NCBI GenBank assembly: GCA_020975725.1
Contig: QXJR01000013.1
Coordinates: 62,001 to 126,000 of the forward strand
Source: Picocystis sp. L7
Taxonomy: Eukaryota > Chlorophyta > Picocystophyceae > Picocystales > Picocystaceae
Length of the DNA stretch: 64,000 bases
Direction: 5' to 3'
The first letter of the stretch is position 1; every line of letters begins with the position of its first letter. Of the stretch, positions 50,973-61,164 are shown one piece after another. Both the position numbers and the translations under genes were made by a program. The notes under the pieces are model-generated. The model saw nothing but the letters and a program-made list of their open reading frames with translations, was not told the DNA's origin and ran no database searches.

Positions 50973-51649
50973 TCAAGGCAAATCCACGTGGAGGTGGCGC
51001 TGGGCAGGGGTCATGGCGCTCCAGTGCTGGCCGCACAGGCGACTCAGCTCCGCGAACGTGGCCTCGGGATGGGCCTGCTTCAAGCGAGGCATCTCCGTCT
51101 GTCGTGGATGGAACACACAGAGGTCCGAAGGAACCGTCGCCGAAGGGAAGGAACCGTGGGTGCGGGACAGCGTGCCAGGGAGTGTCAGCCACGGACCACA
51201 CGCCACGAGGCGTCGGTTCGTCCAGTTCGATGCGCGCGAAATCGTGCACGCACCTTGACGAAGTTGGCGTAAGCACTCGGTTTCCTTTTGGGATGAGCGG
51301 AGGCCCAGAGTGCGGCTTGCTTCTCCCAACCGATCCGGGCCAAACGGGCGTATCGCTCTTTCTCTACCCTGTCCATCTTCCTCCACAGCTCTCCGAGCCT
51401 GGACGCGGTGGTCTGGAAGTCGTCCAGCGGATGTTCTCGCCGCACGACCTGGAACCTGTCCTTGACGAACAACGAATAGGGCTTGGCGGTCTGGGTCGGT
51501 TTCTTCGCGTCCTTCTGGACCGACGGTGCGTTTCCTTCGGCAGCTGCGGCGGCGTTCCTGGCTCCCAGCACCTGAAGCGCGTTCTCTTTACCCCAAACCC
51601 ACCCTTTCCAGCTCCGTTTCACCGCTCTCGCGATCCTTTCCATCGCCAT
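50973..51649 (-). CDS. Protein with two HMG boxes, TFAM/ABF2-like
   Basis: Exons 51649-51254 and 51098-50973 give 173 aa. The 155-nt phase 0 intron (donor GTGCGTGCAC, contains GTGGCTGACAC, acceptor CGACAG) lies inside the second box. Box 1 runs from KPYSLFVKDRFQVVRREHPL through RLGELWRKMDRVEKERYARL. Box 2 runs from KRKPSAYANFVKTEMPRLKQ through LCGQHWSAMTPAQRHLHVDL. The N terminus MAMERIARAVKRSWKGWVWG is basic and amphipathic, like a mitochondrial presequence. Size and layout match yeast Abf2 and animal TFAM, which package mtDNA. Organelle targeting is inferred. It is head to head with the Orai-like gene, 204 nt apart. Confidence 0.8.
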
Positions 51650-51853
51650 GGACGTTCTCGGTCTCGTGGTTCTTCGACGTCCCCGCACCGCCTCGGGTCG
51701 TCTCTCGTTTGAATCCGAGACGCCCAGGTCTCTTTTTCCCCCCCACCGAAAGGGGAAGAGGGACGGCCCTCCCGAATATTCGCAAACGAGGGGGCTCGTG
51801 GGGGTTTGAGGGAAGAAGGCGAATATTGGCCGAGTCGTCGGTGCGCGTCGGCG
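51650..51853. promoter_or_regulatory. Shared HMG/Orai divergent promoter
   Basis: 204 nt with CCTCGGGTCG, CCGAAAGGGGAAG and GAATATTCGCAAACGAG. The GGATC words are missing here, unlike most promoters in the window. Confidence 0.4.
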
Positions 51854-52867
51854 ATGGAATCGCACGCAGCGATGACGAACGCTGGGAGCTTCAGCTCGGA
51901 AGAGATGCGTCGTTGGCGCACGGAGGAACTGGCTTCCATACGGGAGGAGAGGGAATACCGTGCAGAAAACCTCCAGTGGCGATGGGAAGACATGCAACAA
52001 AGGCACCTGGAGAACGCGAGGTGGATCTGGTCCAAATACGTGGAAAAGAACCGCAGAGACGTCGAAGAAAAAGCAGAACAGCTGAAAGCCATCTCGTCCT
52101 TGTCGGCACTCATCGCAGGGTTCGCCGTGGTGGCGCTCGTGGAGCTCGAATTCGAACCGGAAGACAATCCAGAGGTCCTCATCGCACTCTACGCCGTGTC
52201 GACGTCCATCACCGTCGCACTCATGACCAACGCCATGGTCACCTGCACCGTCATGCTGGCCGCCATCCTCAAAAACGGAAAACTCTACGTCTCCTCCGAA
52301 GAAGAGACCGAGTTCATGATACGGTGCAAGAAATTCGCCGCGAATCATCGGAGAGGGGACGGACCGCCGGTTCCGAAACGTACCTTCCAACTGTTCTGGG
52401 CTTCGAGGTGCGAAGCGGATTGGAAGACCGCGTTCCGATTCTTCTCCATGGGAGTGCCGAGCTTCATGATCAACGTCGTCTTCGCCAGTTGGCTCAAGTT
52501 CGAGTACTCGCTCGTCACGTGCGCCACAGTGACAGGAGTGATGGGAGTGTCGTTGCTGGTGTGGCTCTTCCATCATTACGCCTGGGCGCCGTACCTGGTC
52601 AACCGTGGAAAGTATGGACTTTCGGCGGCTTTGAATGCAAACACAGTGGACGGATTGTACAGCGGATTGCCGTTCGATTGGCATGCACCGCCCAATGGGG
52701 TCTTTCACGCTGAGAGTCACGGGCGCACAGAATCGGGGGCGTGGCGTAAATCACAGAATCCAAGATCCACGGGAGAGATCTGGAATGGAAAGAGCACAAC
52801 CGGAGGGACAGAAGCAGAGCATGCAGAAGAATCGCCTGCCGACAGCCACGGTCAGATGGTGGACTGA
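51854..52867 (+). CDS. Orai-type (CRAC) calcium channel subunit
   Basis: 337 aa, intronless, ATG at 51854 (MESHAAMTNAGSF). A long charged helix precedes four spans. TM1 reads KAISSLSALIAGFAVVALVE and ends VELEFE, with an acidic residue at the position of the Orai selectivity-filter Glu. TM2 is VLIALYAVSTSITVALMTNA, TM3 FFSMGVPSFMINVVFASWL and TM4 TGVMGVSLLVWLFHHYAW. The cytosolic tail is polar and Ser-rich, without a clear STIM-binding coiled coil. Orai genes are known in some algae and early land plants and were lost in flowering plants. No STIM is encoded in this window. Gating is therefore open. Confidence 0.82.
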   Translation: MESHAAMTNAGSFSSEEMRRWRTEELASIREEREYRAENLQWRWEDMQQRHLENARWIWSKYVEKNRRDVEEKAEQLKAISSLSALIAGFAVVALVELEFEPEDNPEVLIALYAVSTSITVALMTNAMVTCTVMLAAILKNGKLYVSSEEETEFMIRCKKFAANHRRGDGPPVPKRTFQLFWASRCEADWKTAFRFFSMGVPSFMINVVFASWLKFEYSLVTCATVTGVMGVSLLVWLFHHYAWAPYLVNRGKYGLSAALNANTVDGLYSGLPFDWHAPPNGVFHAESHGRTESGAWRKSQNPRSTGEIWNGKSTTGGTEAEHAEESPADSHGQMVD

Positions 52868-52957
52868 CGAGCAGGTCACTTGGCCCGCAAATCCTGCAAG
52901 ATGACAACACATTACTTTGGAGCACCTTCTGCAACACACTTCACTTTACACAAAAAC

Positions 52958-54397
52958 TCATGCGTAGTAATTGAGGCTGGCCTTTTTCTTGGCCTGCACC
53001 TGCACGATACCCTCCACAAAGTCCTCATGGCAGACTTCTGTACCATCCCGACGGAGGGCCAGCATGCCCGCCTCGACGCAGACTGCCTTCAGCTGAGCTG
53101 CATTGAAGTCATCGGTCGACCTGGCAAGCTCCTCGAAGTTGACATCAGTGTTGACGTTCATCTTTCTGGAGTGGATTTGGAGGATTCGTGCGCGGGCATC
53201 TTCAGTGGGGTGCGGGAACTCGATCTTGCGATCGAGACGTCCAGATCGCATCAAGGCCGGATCCAAAATATCCGGCCTGTTGGTTGCCGCGATGACCTTG
53301 ACGTTGACGTCGCTGGTAAAACCATCCAACTGATTCAACAGCTCGAGCATGGTGCGTTGCACTTCCCTATCCCCACTGACTTCCGAATCGAAACGCTTGG
53401 TGCCTATTGCATCTATCTCATCGATGAAGATGATTGCCGGTTCTTTCTCCTTGGCCAATGCGAAGGCATCCCTAACAAGCTTCGCTCCATCTCCAATAAA
53501 CATCTGCACGAGCTGGGGGCCTGCTAGTTTCAAAAAGGCTGCGTTGGTCTGTCCCGCGCAGGCCCTTGCAATCAACGTCTTTCCAGTACCCGGCGGTCCG
53601 TACAGCAAGACCCCCTTGGGCGGACGGATGCCCAGCGCATCGAACCTTTCTTTGTGCGTCATCGGAAGCACGATGGCTTCCACCAGCTCCTGGATCTGCT
53701 TGTCCAGTCCGCCGATGTCAGAGTAATCTTCGGAAGGTTTCTCGTCCACTTCCATGGCCTTGACCCTCGTGTCGTACTCTGCCGGCAAGGTGTCCAGAAT
53801 CAGGTAGCTGTCTTTGTTGACACCGACCAGATCTCCAGGCTTCAGCTGTTCCGGTTCCACCAATCCAATCACGGGCAAGAAGATGGTCTGTCGAGTGGAG
53901 GTCTTGAGCACGACGCATTTTCCTTTCCTTTGGGAGTCCAAGTCCACGTTCGCACCGTCTTCCTCCTCGTCGTCCGGGTTGATGTTCAAGACTTCCACGA
54001 CGTTTCCCACGAGGTAAGGGAGCTGCTTATTGAGCTTGATCTTCTCCATGTTGTCTTTGATCCTTTCTTTGGTCGAGTTCTGGTCCAGCTGAAGCCTCTG
54101 GTGCTCGTCCTGTACGTCCGAAGCCGCATCGATCGGTCAGCGTTCCTTCCGCGCCCGATCGTCCTGAACGTCGACGTTCCTCCATCCCTTGTCCCCGATC
54201 CGCGCCGTTTCCGTGCTTGATCGCTTCAACAGCACGTCCATGTCGTCCCACGTGTCTCGAGGTCTTGTCCTTCCACGCACCTTGAGCACGCGGATTTCGT
54301 TCTCGATGAGCCGCGTCCGACGGGCGATGTCCTCAGCAGACATCTGCAAGATCTCTTCGTCCACGTCCACGTTCATGGCGACGTCGGCGGAGGCCAT
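52958..54397 (-). CDS. RPT5: 26S proteasome regulatory ATPase RPT5 (PSMC3)
   Basis: Exons 54397-54281 and 54109-52958 give 422 aa. The 171-nt phase 0 intron (donor GTGCGTGG, contains AACGCTGACC, acceptor GTACAG) interrupts the N-terminal coiled coil ([21 protein letters not shown]). [18 protein letters not shown] is RPT5-specific. AAA module: Walker A GPPGTGKT, Walker [35 protein letters not shown]. It ends LNYYA, the HbYX-type tail that opens the 20S gate. Upstream, AAACCCTAG-like words (near 54593) resemble plant telo-boxes. Confidence 0.97.
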
Positions 54398-54928
54398 TGC
54401 TTGGCGACGAACGCGCGATCGCGATCGCGTCCAACGTCTGGTGACGGATTCCGGTTCAATCCTCCTTCTGCCTCGGGTTCAATTGGAAGATCCGCTTCCT
54501 TCTCGTCGGAAACGAAGCCCGGTTCCCAAGGGATGGAAAAGGAACCGACCGCCGAAACGATAAACCCTGACGAGTTAAGGGGAAGGGGGAGATAAACCCT
54601 AGAAGGGTGCGAGGGAGGAGGGACGGGTGTCGATGGGAAAAGCCGAGGCGGGAAGGCACACAACAGAGCACCGCATGACACGATGGGGAAGGACAAAGAC
54701 ATGCGTGCGTGAAACGCCGGGTCCTTGGAGACCAAGAGGCCGTCCCTTGAATCCCAAGTGCCGCGCACAGAACCGAGCGCGCATCCAGGCGGAGTGCTGT
54801 GCAGGAGCGTCGGGACGCGCAACACGCCACCGCGTACCCCGGTCCACGGAACGAGCCATCGTCCAATTTGCTCGAAGCGAAGCGTGCCGATGCAGTGAAG
54901 CGCACATTGTACTCGGGAACACCCATGC
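54398..54928. promoter_or_regulatory. RPT5 upstream region
   Basis: 531 nt. GGGTTCAATTGG near 54477, then ATAAACCCTGAC and ATAAACCCTAGAAGGG (54560-54606), similar to telo-box elements of plant housekeeping promoters. It ends at the 3' end of the next minus-strand gene. Confidence 0.45.
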
Positions 54929-55571
54929 CTACCCTGCAAGCCTCCCCTGCCACGGAGAATTTCCAAAACCAGGCGTGGTCCACAGACATGGATTCCTAAG
55001 TCCACGCACATCAGGGAATGTTGTTGGTGGAGCTGGAGCTGGCGGAGCTGCTTTCCCTCGTTTGTCTCTGCCAGCTGGCACTGCTGCTTGGACGAGGGCT
55101 CCTGCCTGCGAATGCAAACAGCTGCATGCGTGCATTGTGTCAGCAAATCCAAAGTGTCCAGAGCGACGGAATCGCGTGGGACTCGTTTCGACGCACCTTG
55201 TTGGCGGGACGCTTGGACTTGTCCATTTCTGCAGCGAGGAGTCCTGTCCTCCGATCGAACGCTTCCAGCATGTTCTCTATTCGCGTGAGCACGCCCATGC
55301 CAGCTCCATACATCTCGTTGACCGAGATGTTGGCGTCGTGCAAGTCTCTGGTGCGACGTTCCAGCAGCTTCTCGTCCTCCTCGAGGCGCCTTTTGAGCTC
55401 CAGCACCGTGTGTTCCGTGGTTCGTTTGGCGTGTTCTTGCACGGCACGCAAGCCTGCCACTGGTGGTTGGAGGACGTCCTCCAGCACGGCTTCGAAGCTC
55501 CTCGACACCTCGGCCAGCGCCATCCTGTGTACCACCGCGTCTTCAGCCGTGGAACGGCCTTCCACGTCCAT
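54929..55571 (-). CDS. Coiled-coil protein of unknown family
   Basis: Exons 55571-55197 and 55105-54929 give 183 aa. The 91-nt phase 0 intron has donor GTGCGTCG, contains TTTGCTGACAC and ends TTCGCAG. Start MDVEGRSTAEDAVVHRMALA. Residues ~20-115 are one long helical region (EHTVLELKRRLEEDEKLLER, then TRIENMLEAFDRRTGLLAAE). Exon 2 adds a Pro/Ala-rich linker and an aromatic end. The helical part recalls small subunits of BLOC-1/BORC-like or tethering complexes, but no signature is decisive. The exon 2 call rests on splice signals and frame only, so the C terminus is less certain than the core. Confidence 0.55.
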
Positions 55572-56009
55572 GTCTCGTCCGCCTCTCTCGGCTGCAAAGC
55601 GCACGGTCGCGCCTTCCCCGTGCCGCACGGATCGAGACGTGCGTACTTCGCACGCCTTTGTCGATGGAATGTGTAGAATCGACACCGACAGGGAGAGCGT
55701 ACGTTGGATTTACAAAGGAGACGAATGTCGCAGGATCAGGAACGGAAGCAACGAAAGCTGTCCCGGTGCCACGTCCACGAATGTAGGAAGGTCGAGCCCA
55801 TCCAGGGAGACGGGTGCTGGGCCACGAACGTGCACTTCCTGGTCATTCCATGGAAGGCTGGTCCAGGCCAAGAGGTGCCAGGATGCCTGCGGCCAAATGT
55901 ACAGGGACATAGGTGTGGGGATTGCCTGGTGAGACGAGTGCCGTCCCAAAACAACACAGTGCGATGCCAGGAACAGAGTGCATGGAGCCGCGGGAAGCAA
56001 ACGTGAGGC
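55572..56009. other. Region between the coiled-coil gene and the Deg protease gene
   Basis: 438 nt, 5' of the former and 3' of the latter. No ORF with content, no structured RNA and only weak promoter-like words seen. Confidence 0.3.
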
Positions 56010-57527
56010 TCAAGCGATGTCCTCGCTCATAGGATGTGGAATGCGATGCCTTTCCAGGACGCGGGGATTGGCTCTCTCCGCTTCCCCTTTGTCCAGGACG
56101 ATGACCCGATCGTCGTCCAAATCAATGCGAACGAACCTGGAAGCAGACTCAGATTCTATCAGACGGCGAAGGTGTTTCAGATTCGTCACCTTGGTGCCGT
56201 TCACCGCTCGTACTTGCAAGTCCGCAAAGCCCTGATACCCAGTGTTGACGTCATCCAACAGGACCTGACTGAGGATGACCACCTGTGCGTCGTTCCTCAT
56301 GGCCAGCGTGTTGAGGGCAACGTCACACAGCTTCCTGGGGGAAGAGTTGATCCAATCTTGGCCGTACTCGTGAAGATAAGGTTGGGTCAAAGGTGTGAAT
56401 AGCAGGCCCGCGTACACGTAATAGCTTGGCTGTTTATCGTACTGGTGAATAGGAACGAGGTTGTGCACGGGTTTCATCACCGCCTCCAGCTCCAGAGCCT
56501 TGCCATCACGTAAGACACCCAACTTTGCTTTATCCCCGGGGCGCTTGAGAGACACCAGGACATCAAAAGCCACCTGTTCTTGGCGTCTCCATTTGATCGT
56601 CCCGTTGTTGGCAATGGGCGTGTCTTCGAAAGAAAAAAGAACGTCGTACTTCTTAAGCACCCCTGCAGCGGCAGACAGGGGCTGGATGCTGTTGACTAGC
56701 ACTCCACTCATCGTGTCGGGCATTCGCAAGTACTGCCTCAGCTGTTTATTCTCAATCGACTGGCATTTCACTCCCAGCGAGCAGTACCCCACGTACTTCC
56801 CGAGTGTTTCTACGTCGTCCAGGAACCTTTGTATGATGGGCACGGGAATAATGTACCCAATGTTATCAGCATGCTGGAGGTTCTGAAAGGCCACTCCCAC
56901 GACTTTGTCCCCCAGCAGTGCGGGCCCTCCGGAGTTTCCTCCGTTGATGGCAGCATCGATTTGGATGGCCAGGAGGGAGGACGCTGCATGCACATACTGC
57001 GTTGGTTCCACCCTGGATACGACCCCCCCGGTGATGGACAAGTTGTCTCCTCCTTGTGGGAATCCGATCACCGACACACTCTCTTGCAGGTCGGGTATGT
57101 CTCCGAATTCCAGCGGTTGTGGATTGGTGTCCCAGAATTCCTGGTCCGCCACCCGTAGGACGGCCAGATCACACTCGTGTCCCACGGCTTCCACCACTGC
57201 CTTGTGCTTGTGTGCAGTGCCATGCCTCCTGACGAGCACGAACGAATGGTCGGACACCACGTGCGCGTTGGTGAGGATCCTCCGTCCATCCACGACGAAT
57301 CCGGATCCTGTGCTCTCTCGCTGAGGCTTCTGTTGCCAAGGCATGAAGTAGTTGGGACGGCTGTGCACCGTGAACACCTTCACGATGGAGTCCAACACGC
57401 GATCCACCTCGGCCTCCTTCGCCTCCCCCGCCTCCTGCGGCTTCGTGCCCTGCACGAACGCGCGACACGGCGTCCGAGGACGCACGCGAAGCGCGTGCGA
57501 CGCCAGCCGCACGGCTGCGCGACGCAT
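56010..57527 (-). CDS. Deg/HtrA-type serine protease, DEG9/DEG10-like
   Basis: 505 aa from the ATG at 57527; the frame continues upstream without similarity. The N terminus MRRAAVRLASHALRVRPRT is a strong mitochondrial (or plastid) presequence. The chymotrypsin-like triad is complete: His in RRILTNAHVVSD, Asp in GHECDLAVLRVAD and Ser in INGGNSGGPALLGD. One PDZ domain follows (GVLVNSIQPLSAAAGVLKKY), then a diverged second PDZ-like end with YVYAGLLFTPLTQPYLHEYG, a feature of the plant DEG9/DEG10 group. These degrade misfolded proteins. Organelle choice is inferred. Confidence 0.88.
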   Translation of the reverse strand: MRRAAVRLASHALRVRPRTPCRAFVQGTKPQEAGEAKEAEVDRVLDSIVKVFTVHSRPNYFMPWQQKPQRESTGSGFVVDGRRILTNAHVVSDHSFVLVRRHGTAHKHKAVVEAVGHECDLAVLRVADQEFWDTNPQPLEFGDIPDLQESVSVIGFPQGGDNLSITGGVVSRVEPTQYVHAASSLLAIQIDAAINGGNSGGPALLGDKVVGVAFQNLQHADNIGYIIPVPIIQRFLDDVETLGKYVGYCSLGVKCQSIENKQLRQYLRMPDTMSGVLVNSIQPLSAAAGVLKKYDVLFSFEDTPIANNGTIKWRRQEQVAFDVLVSLKRPGDKAKLGVLRDGKALELEAVMKPVHNLVPIHQYDKQPSYYVYAGLLFTPLTQPYLHEYGQDWINSSPRKLCDVALNTLAMRNDAQVVILSQVLLDDVNTGYQGFADLQVRAVNGTKVTNLKHLRRLIESESASRFVRIDLDDDRVIVLDKGEAERANPRVLERHRIPHPMSEDIA

Positions 57528-57736
57528 CCTCGTCGGTCGGATTCGAAGGTTCTCTCCCAACCCCTCTGCTCCATTGTCCTTGCCACTTACATCATCACAA
57601 TCTTTCTCACCACCACCTGACACGGGCCATGTCTCCTGTGGCATGTGCTCAACAGATCCACCCTCCAGGCCTGGAATGGAGGGTGGAAGCGATGGACACG
57701 AAAAGCAAAAAGGTGCTTTGAAACGCGTGGAGAGGG

Positions 57737-59158
57737 TCACAGCAATTGCCAGTCCTCGTCTTCCAGGGGCGGTGGGATGCAGGAGGAGCTCCCATCCAGC
57801 GCCATGGAAACAGAAGCTCCATGCTCCTGAAGTTTGTGATGTGGCAGAGGCTCTCGATCCTCGCAAACGTACGCCAGGGGTGCATGAGGCACCTCCCGCT
57901 GTAAATCTAGGAAGCATTGGCACAGGCATTCCACGTCGTCCCAATGTTGACACAAGAATCCAAGGCAAAGCGATGAATCCAGTTCCGACCACTCCAGAAC
58001 TCGAGCGTCTGCATCAAAAAAGGAGGACGCGTCTTCGTAACCAACAGCTGCTTTCTTTACCGTGTGCGGATCCATGAGAATGGGAGCACCCGTGTGAGAG
58101 GTGCCAATCACGTACACAGATGATCCACCTGTACCCCCCACAAAGCCCACTGTCCATTTCCATGACAGCACGGCTCTGAGCTGAGGAATATAAGCTTCGT
58201 TCAACCCATCAATGCCCAACACCAAAGGAATAAAAATCAAAATTGGCATGGTAATTTCAAGCCCAGCCCCGGGTGCGACCCATGCATTGTCCATGCTCTG
58301 CCCCATTTGCTTTGCAGATTGATGGCTTAGGATCTTTGAAGACAGTGTTGGTGCTCCCCCGCCCATATCTGATAGTACGCACCCACGCAGACCCAAGTCT
58401 TGGCATGAATTCAACGCCTCTGCAAGGAGCTGAGACACTGCAGCTGGTCCAAGCCATTGTCCGGGCCTCGCATGCAAGTTCAGTGCTTGTGCAGTCCTTC
58501 GGAATATTTGGTGCAAAGAGAACATGGATCGGTTATCTGCTTTGTCAAAGAACATCTCCAGCATCTCTAGAATTTCCCCTGTCAAATCGAGCACTGTGTC
58601 GTCCTCGTCTTCTGCTTGGTCACTCATGTCTCCGAATGAGAGGTGGCGGAGTCTCCAGGCTCTCCCCAGTCGAAGGAAGCACAGTGCCTGGGCCAGCATC
58701 ATCTGGCCACTTCGTAAGGTACATCCCCATCCCACATCTGTTTCTAGACCATTCTTTCCCAGTGGTTCGAAATTCTGTCGATACATGATCCAGATCCGAG
58801 ACTTCACATCCCAGAACAACTCCTCGCACACCTCGGCCCAGGCTTGTGCGGTGGTTCCCACCTCTCCGGCATCGCCGATGGCGTCTCGTCGACTTCCATC
58901 ACCATTCGTTTCGTCTTCTCGCTCGATTTCCGAGTTGATATCGTCGCAGCCTTTCTTCCATTCCTCGTTGACTTTGGGAAATTCGTATTTGACGCCGAGG
59001 ATCCATACACAGGCACCGCGTCGGAGCTCGTGGAGGACCTTTTTGCTCGCCAGGCTGTCGCCCACGCCTCCAGAAAGGTTCTGTATCTTCGCCACGCCGC
59101 TCCTGCGCTGCATGCTCTTCATGGTGCGCAAGAGACGGCGCCAGAAGCCGCCTTCCAT
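57737..59158 (-). CDS. ATG4: Autophagy cysteine protease ATG4
   Basis: 473 aa from the ATG at 59158; the longer frame would start at a TTG. The catalytic Cys lies in ETDVGWGCTLRSGQMMLAQA, a family signature. The Asp-x-His pair is in PILMDPHTVKKAA, preceded by FVGGTGGSSVYVIGTSHTG. The C-terminal tail is acidic with a DEDWQLL end that could be an LIR-type motif for ATG8 binding. The enzyme processes and delipidates ATG8 in the cytosol. Its presence indicates an autophagy pathway, which red algae are reported to lack. Confidence 0.94.
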   Translation of the reverse strand: MEGGFWRRLLRTMKSMQRRSGVAKIQNLSGGVGDSLASKKVLHELRRGACVWILGVKYEFPKVNEEWKKGCDDINSEIEREDETNGDGSRRDAIGDAGEVGTTAQAWAEVCEELFWDVKSRIWIMYRQNFEPLGKNGLETDVGWGCTLRSGQMMLAQALCFLRLGRAWRLRHLSFGDMSDQAEDEDDTVLDLTGEILEMLEMFFDKADNRSMFSLHQIFRRTAQALNLHARPGQWLGPAAVSQLLAEALNSCQDLGLRGCVLSDMGGGAPTLSSKILSHQSAKQMGQSMDNAWVAPGAGLEITMPILIFIPLVLGIDGLNEAYIPQLRAVLSWKWTVGFVGGTGGSSVYVIGTSHTGAPILMDPHTVKKAAVGYEDASSFFDADARVLEWSELDSSLCLGFLCQHWDDVECLCQCFLDLQREVPHAPLAYVCEDREPLPHHKLQEHGASVSMALDGSSSCIPPPLEDEDWQLL

Positions 59159-61164
59159 CGACGGTTTCGACGCGATTGGCCCACCACGTCCCGACGATAC
59201 CAAAGATCTCGATGTACGTATCGAGATCTATCCCGAACGCATCGATCCAAGGACGAAGGTCTCGATGGGTGCCTCGAACCGACACACGTGGCAGGGGGTG
59301 TCGAGGGCAAGGGTCGAGAGTGCGTCCAGTAGAAGGAACAAGGACAGATCTCCACGACACGAATTGCACACTGTCCGACCGGGAACCTATCACTTGGAGA
59401 AGCGAGATCACGCACCGGATTCACGAGCACTGACGGATGGGGATGGGTTCATGGGCGCAAGGAGCATCGGCCGGGCAACACCCACAAGACTGGACAACCC
59501 CGCCACTCGTTTCCAACAGGCATTGTGTTTGTGGAGATCTTGCAACCCGTACGTTTCCCACCATCGAGGCGCGTCTAAGATTGCCAGAGTATTGTCCCAA
59601 CCGATTCACATCGCAGTAAGATGGTGGGTCTGTGCATCGCGCTTGTTTTTGACCGAAAGGAGACATGAGGGCTAGGTAGTCTATACATGGAAGGACACGT
59701 TCGACCGAACACGCATCATGGCTAGGTCAACAATCGTTGTCACATCGGCATTCTTGACGAGTTGCGATTTTGGATTTGGGAGCCACGGACAAAGTCACGA
59801 CAGTCTCCTCTGTTTCGTCGCGCACCCTTGTGCCATGTGGGTTCATGCGAGGGGATGCGAAAGATGGCATCTCGTGCATTGTTAGCGAACATACCGTCTT
59901 CGTGCATGCTATTTCGTTCACCCGCGACGTATGGAGAACGGAGATTCTTGGAAGCCTCCTACGGCCAACGTTGGGCGTATGTATGTCCTCTTGGTTGGGC
60001 AGGCACACATTTCGGATGCAAGGTCATTGGCCCGTGCGCGTCAGGCCGTGCGTTCATGTCGCTACCCCACGCGTACTCGTGTTCCTCAAAGTTGACGATG
60101 TCGAACCACGGATCTCCCCCTTCGCGGAGGGTGGGCAAGGTCCGACCGCCCGCCATCCAACGTCCGTTGTCCATGCGTATCCACCGACGGGGCCACGAAC
60201 GAGCGTCCCCTTCCCCCCGTTTCCGCGAACGGTTTCCTTCCCATCCCCCGTCCATCAAGCTACATGTGGTACCTCTTGTCGGTCCGTCCTCTCCTTCGTG
60301 GGGTCTTCGAGACACGGCGAGGGTGGTGGATGGAGAGACCTCGGTTGAGAACACCCTCGATGGTCGTTTCTTCTCGACGGGAGAAGAAACGCCTTCCTAT
60401 CCGGTGGGACCGCGTCTTCCACCGGCACAACGTTTGCATGGCGGTTCACTCGATTCGCATGCATGCGTCAGCGCACGTATCTCCACTCTCCGAGGTGCCC
60501 GTCAGCGTCCTCCCTTCCCCGTCGGATCGTAGGTCCCTGGGATCCCCATGGGGTCGACCCCGTTTGGTTCCGACCCATTGTTGTCCGAATAGTCTTTCTT
60601 AGTGGGTTTTGGGTGAGAGAGATCGATAATTATCACCAGTAATTCACTACCTAGTATTACAGTTCAACTCACGAGCGTGCGAGTCACAAACCAGGTTCCA
60701 AGTTTGACTGTACGTGTGTTCCAACGGTTCCAGTTGCCGTGCTCTTCAGGTCTTCTCGTAGGCTCACGAGTCCAACACAGCAGCAAGCGTCCACACTTCT
60801 CTCTACCAATCCCTTCTGACACTCCACTGGAGTATATCAGGTGGGGGGCAGTGCTACCGTCCCATGCACTACAAGCTACCTACCACTGCAGTCTTCTGTG
60901 ACGGGGTGACCCAGTCCCTTCGATCCCTTCCGAGACTCGAAACCACCGGGGTGGGAGTATCTTCTCCGAACTGGGGGGACTCGAGTGAACCATCATGATT
61001 GTACCGAGATACAGCCAATTGACTAACACCCATGTCCCCTTTGAAAGGGCTCCCTCTCTGGTTCAACCGATCAGGAACGGTGGATCGGATGGGGGTGGAC
61101 CCATTCGTTCCCCCCTTGGGTGGAGGATCCCTGTGTCCCTGGGAGTGGACTGGACTGGGACGCG
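59159..61164. other. 2-kb gene-poor region between ATG4 and the ARP8-like gene
   Basis: The largest gap besides 9.2-12.0 kb. A minus-strand ORF (ATG inside 60354-59959) encodes WMAGGRTLPTLREGGDPWFD and continues with an acidic-aromatic stretch (FDIVNFEEHEYAWGSDMN). It looks protein-like but has no recognised domain and no supported partner exon. 60600-60680 is AT-rich. 61030-61145 is promoter-like: CCCTTTGAAAGGG, GGTGGATCGG, GGTGGACCC and GGAGGATCC. No RNA gene identified. Confidence 0.35.
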
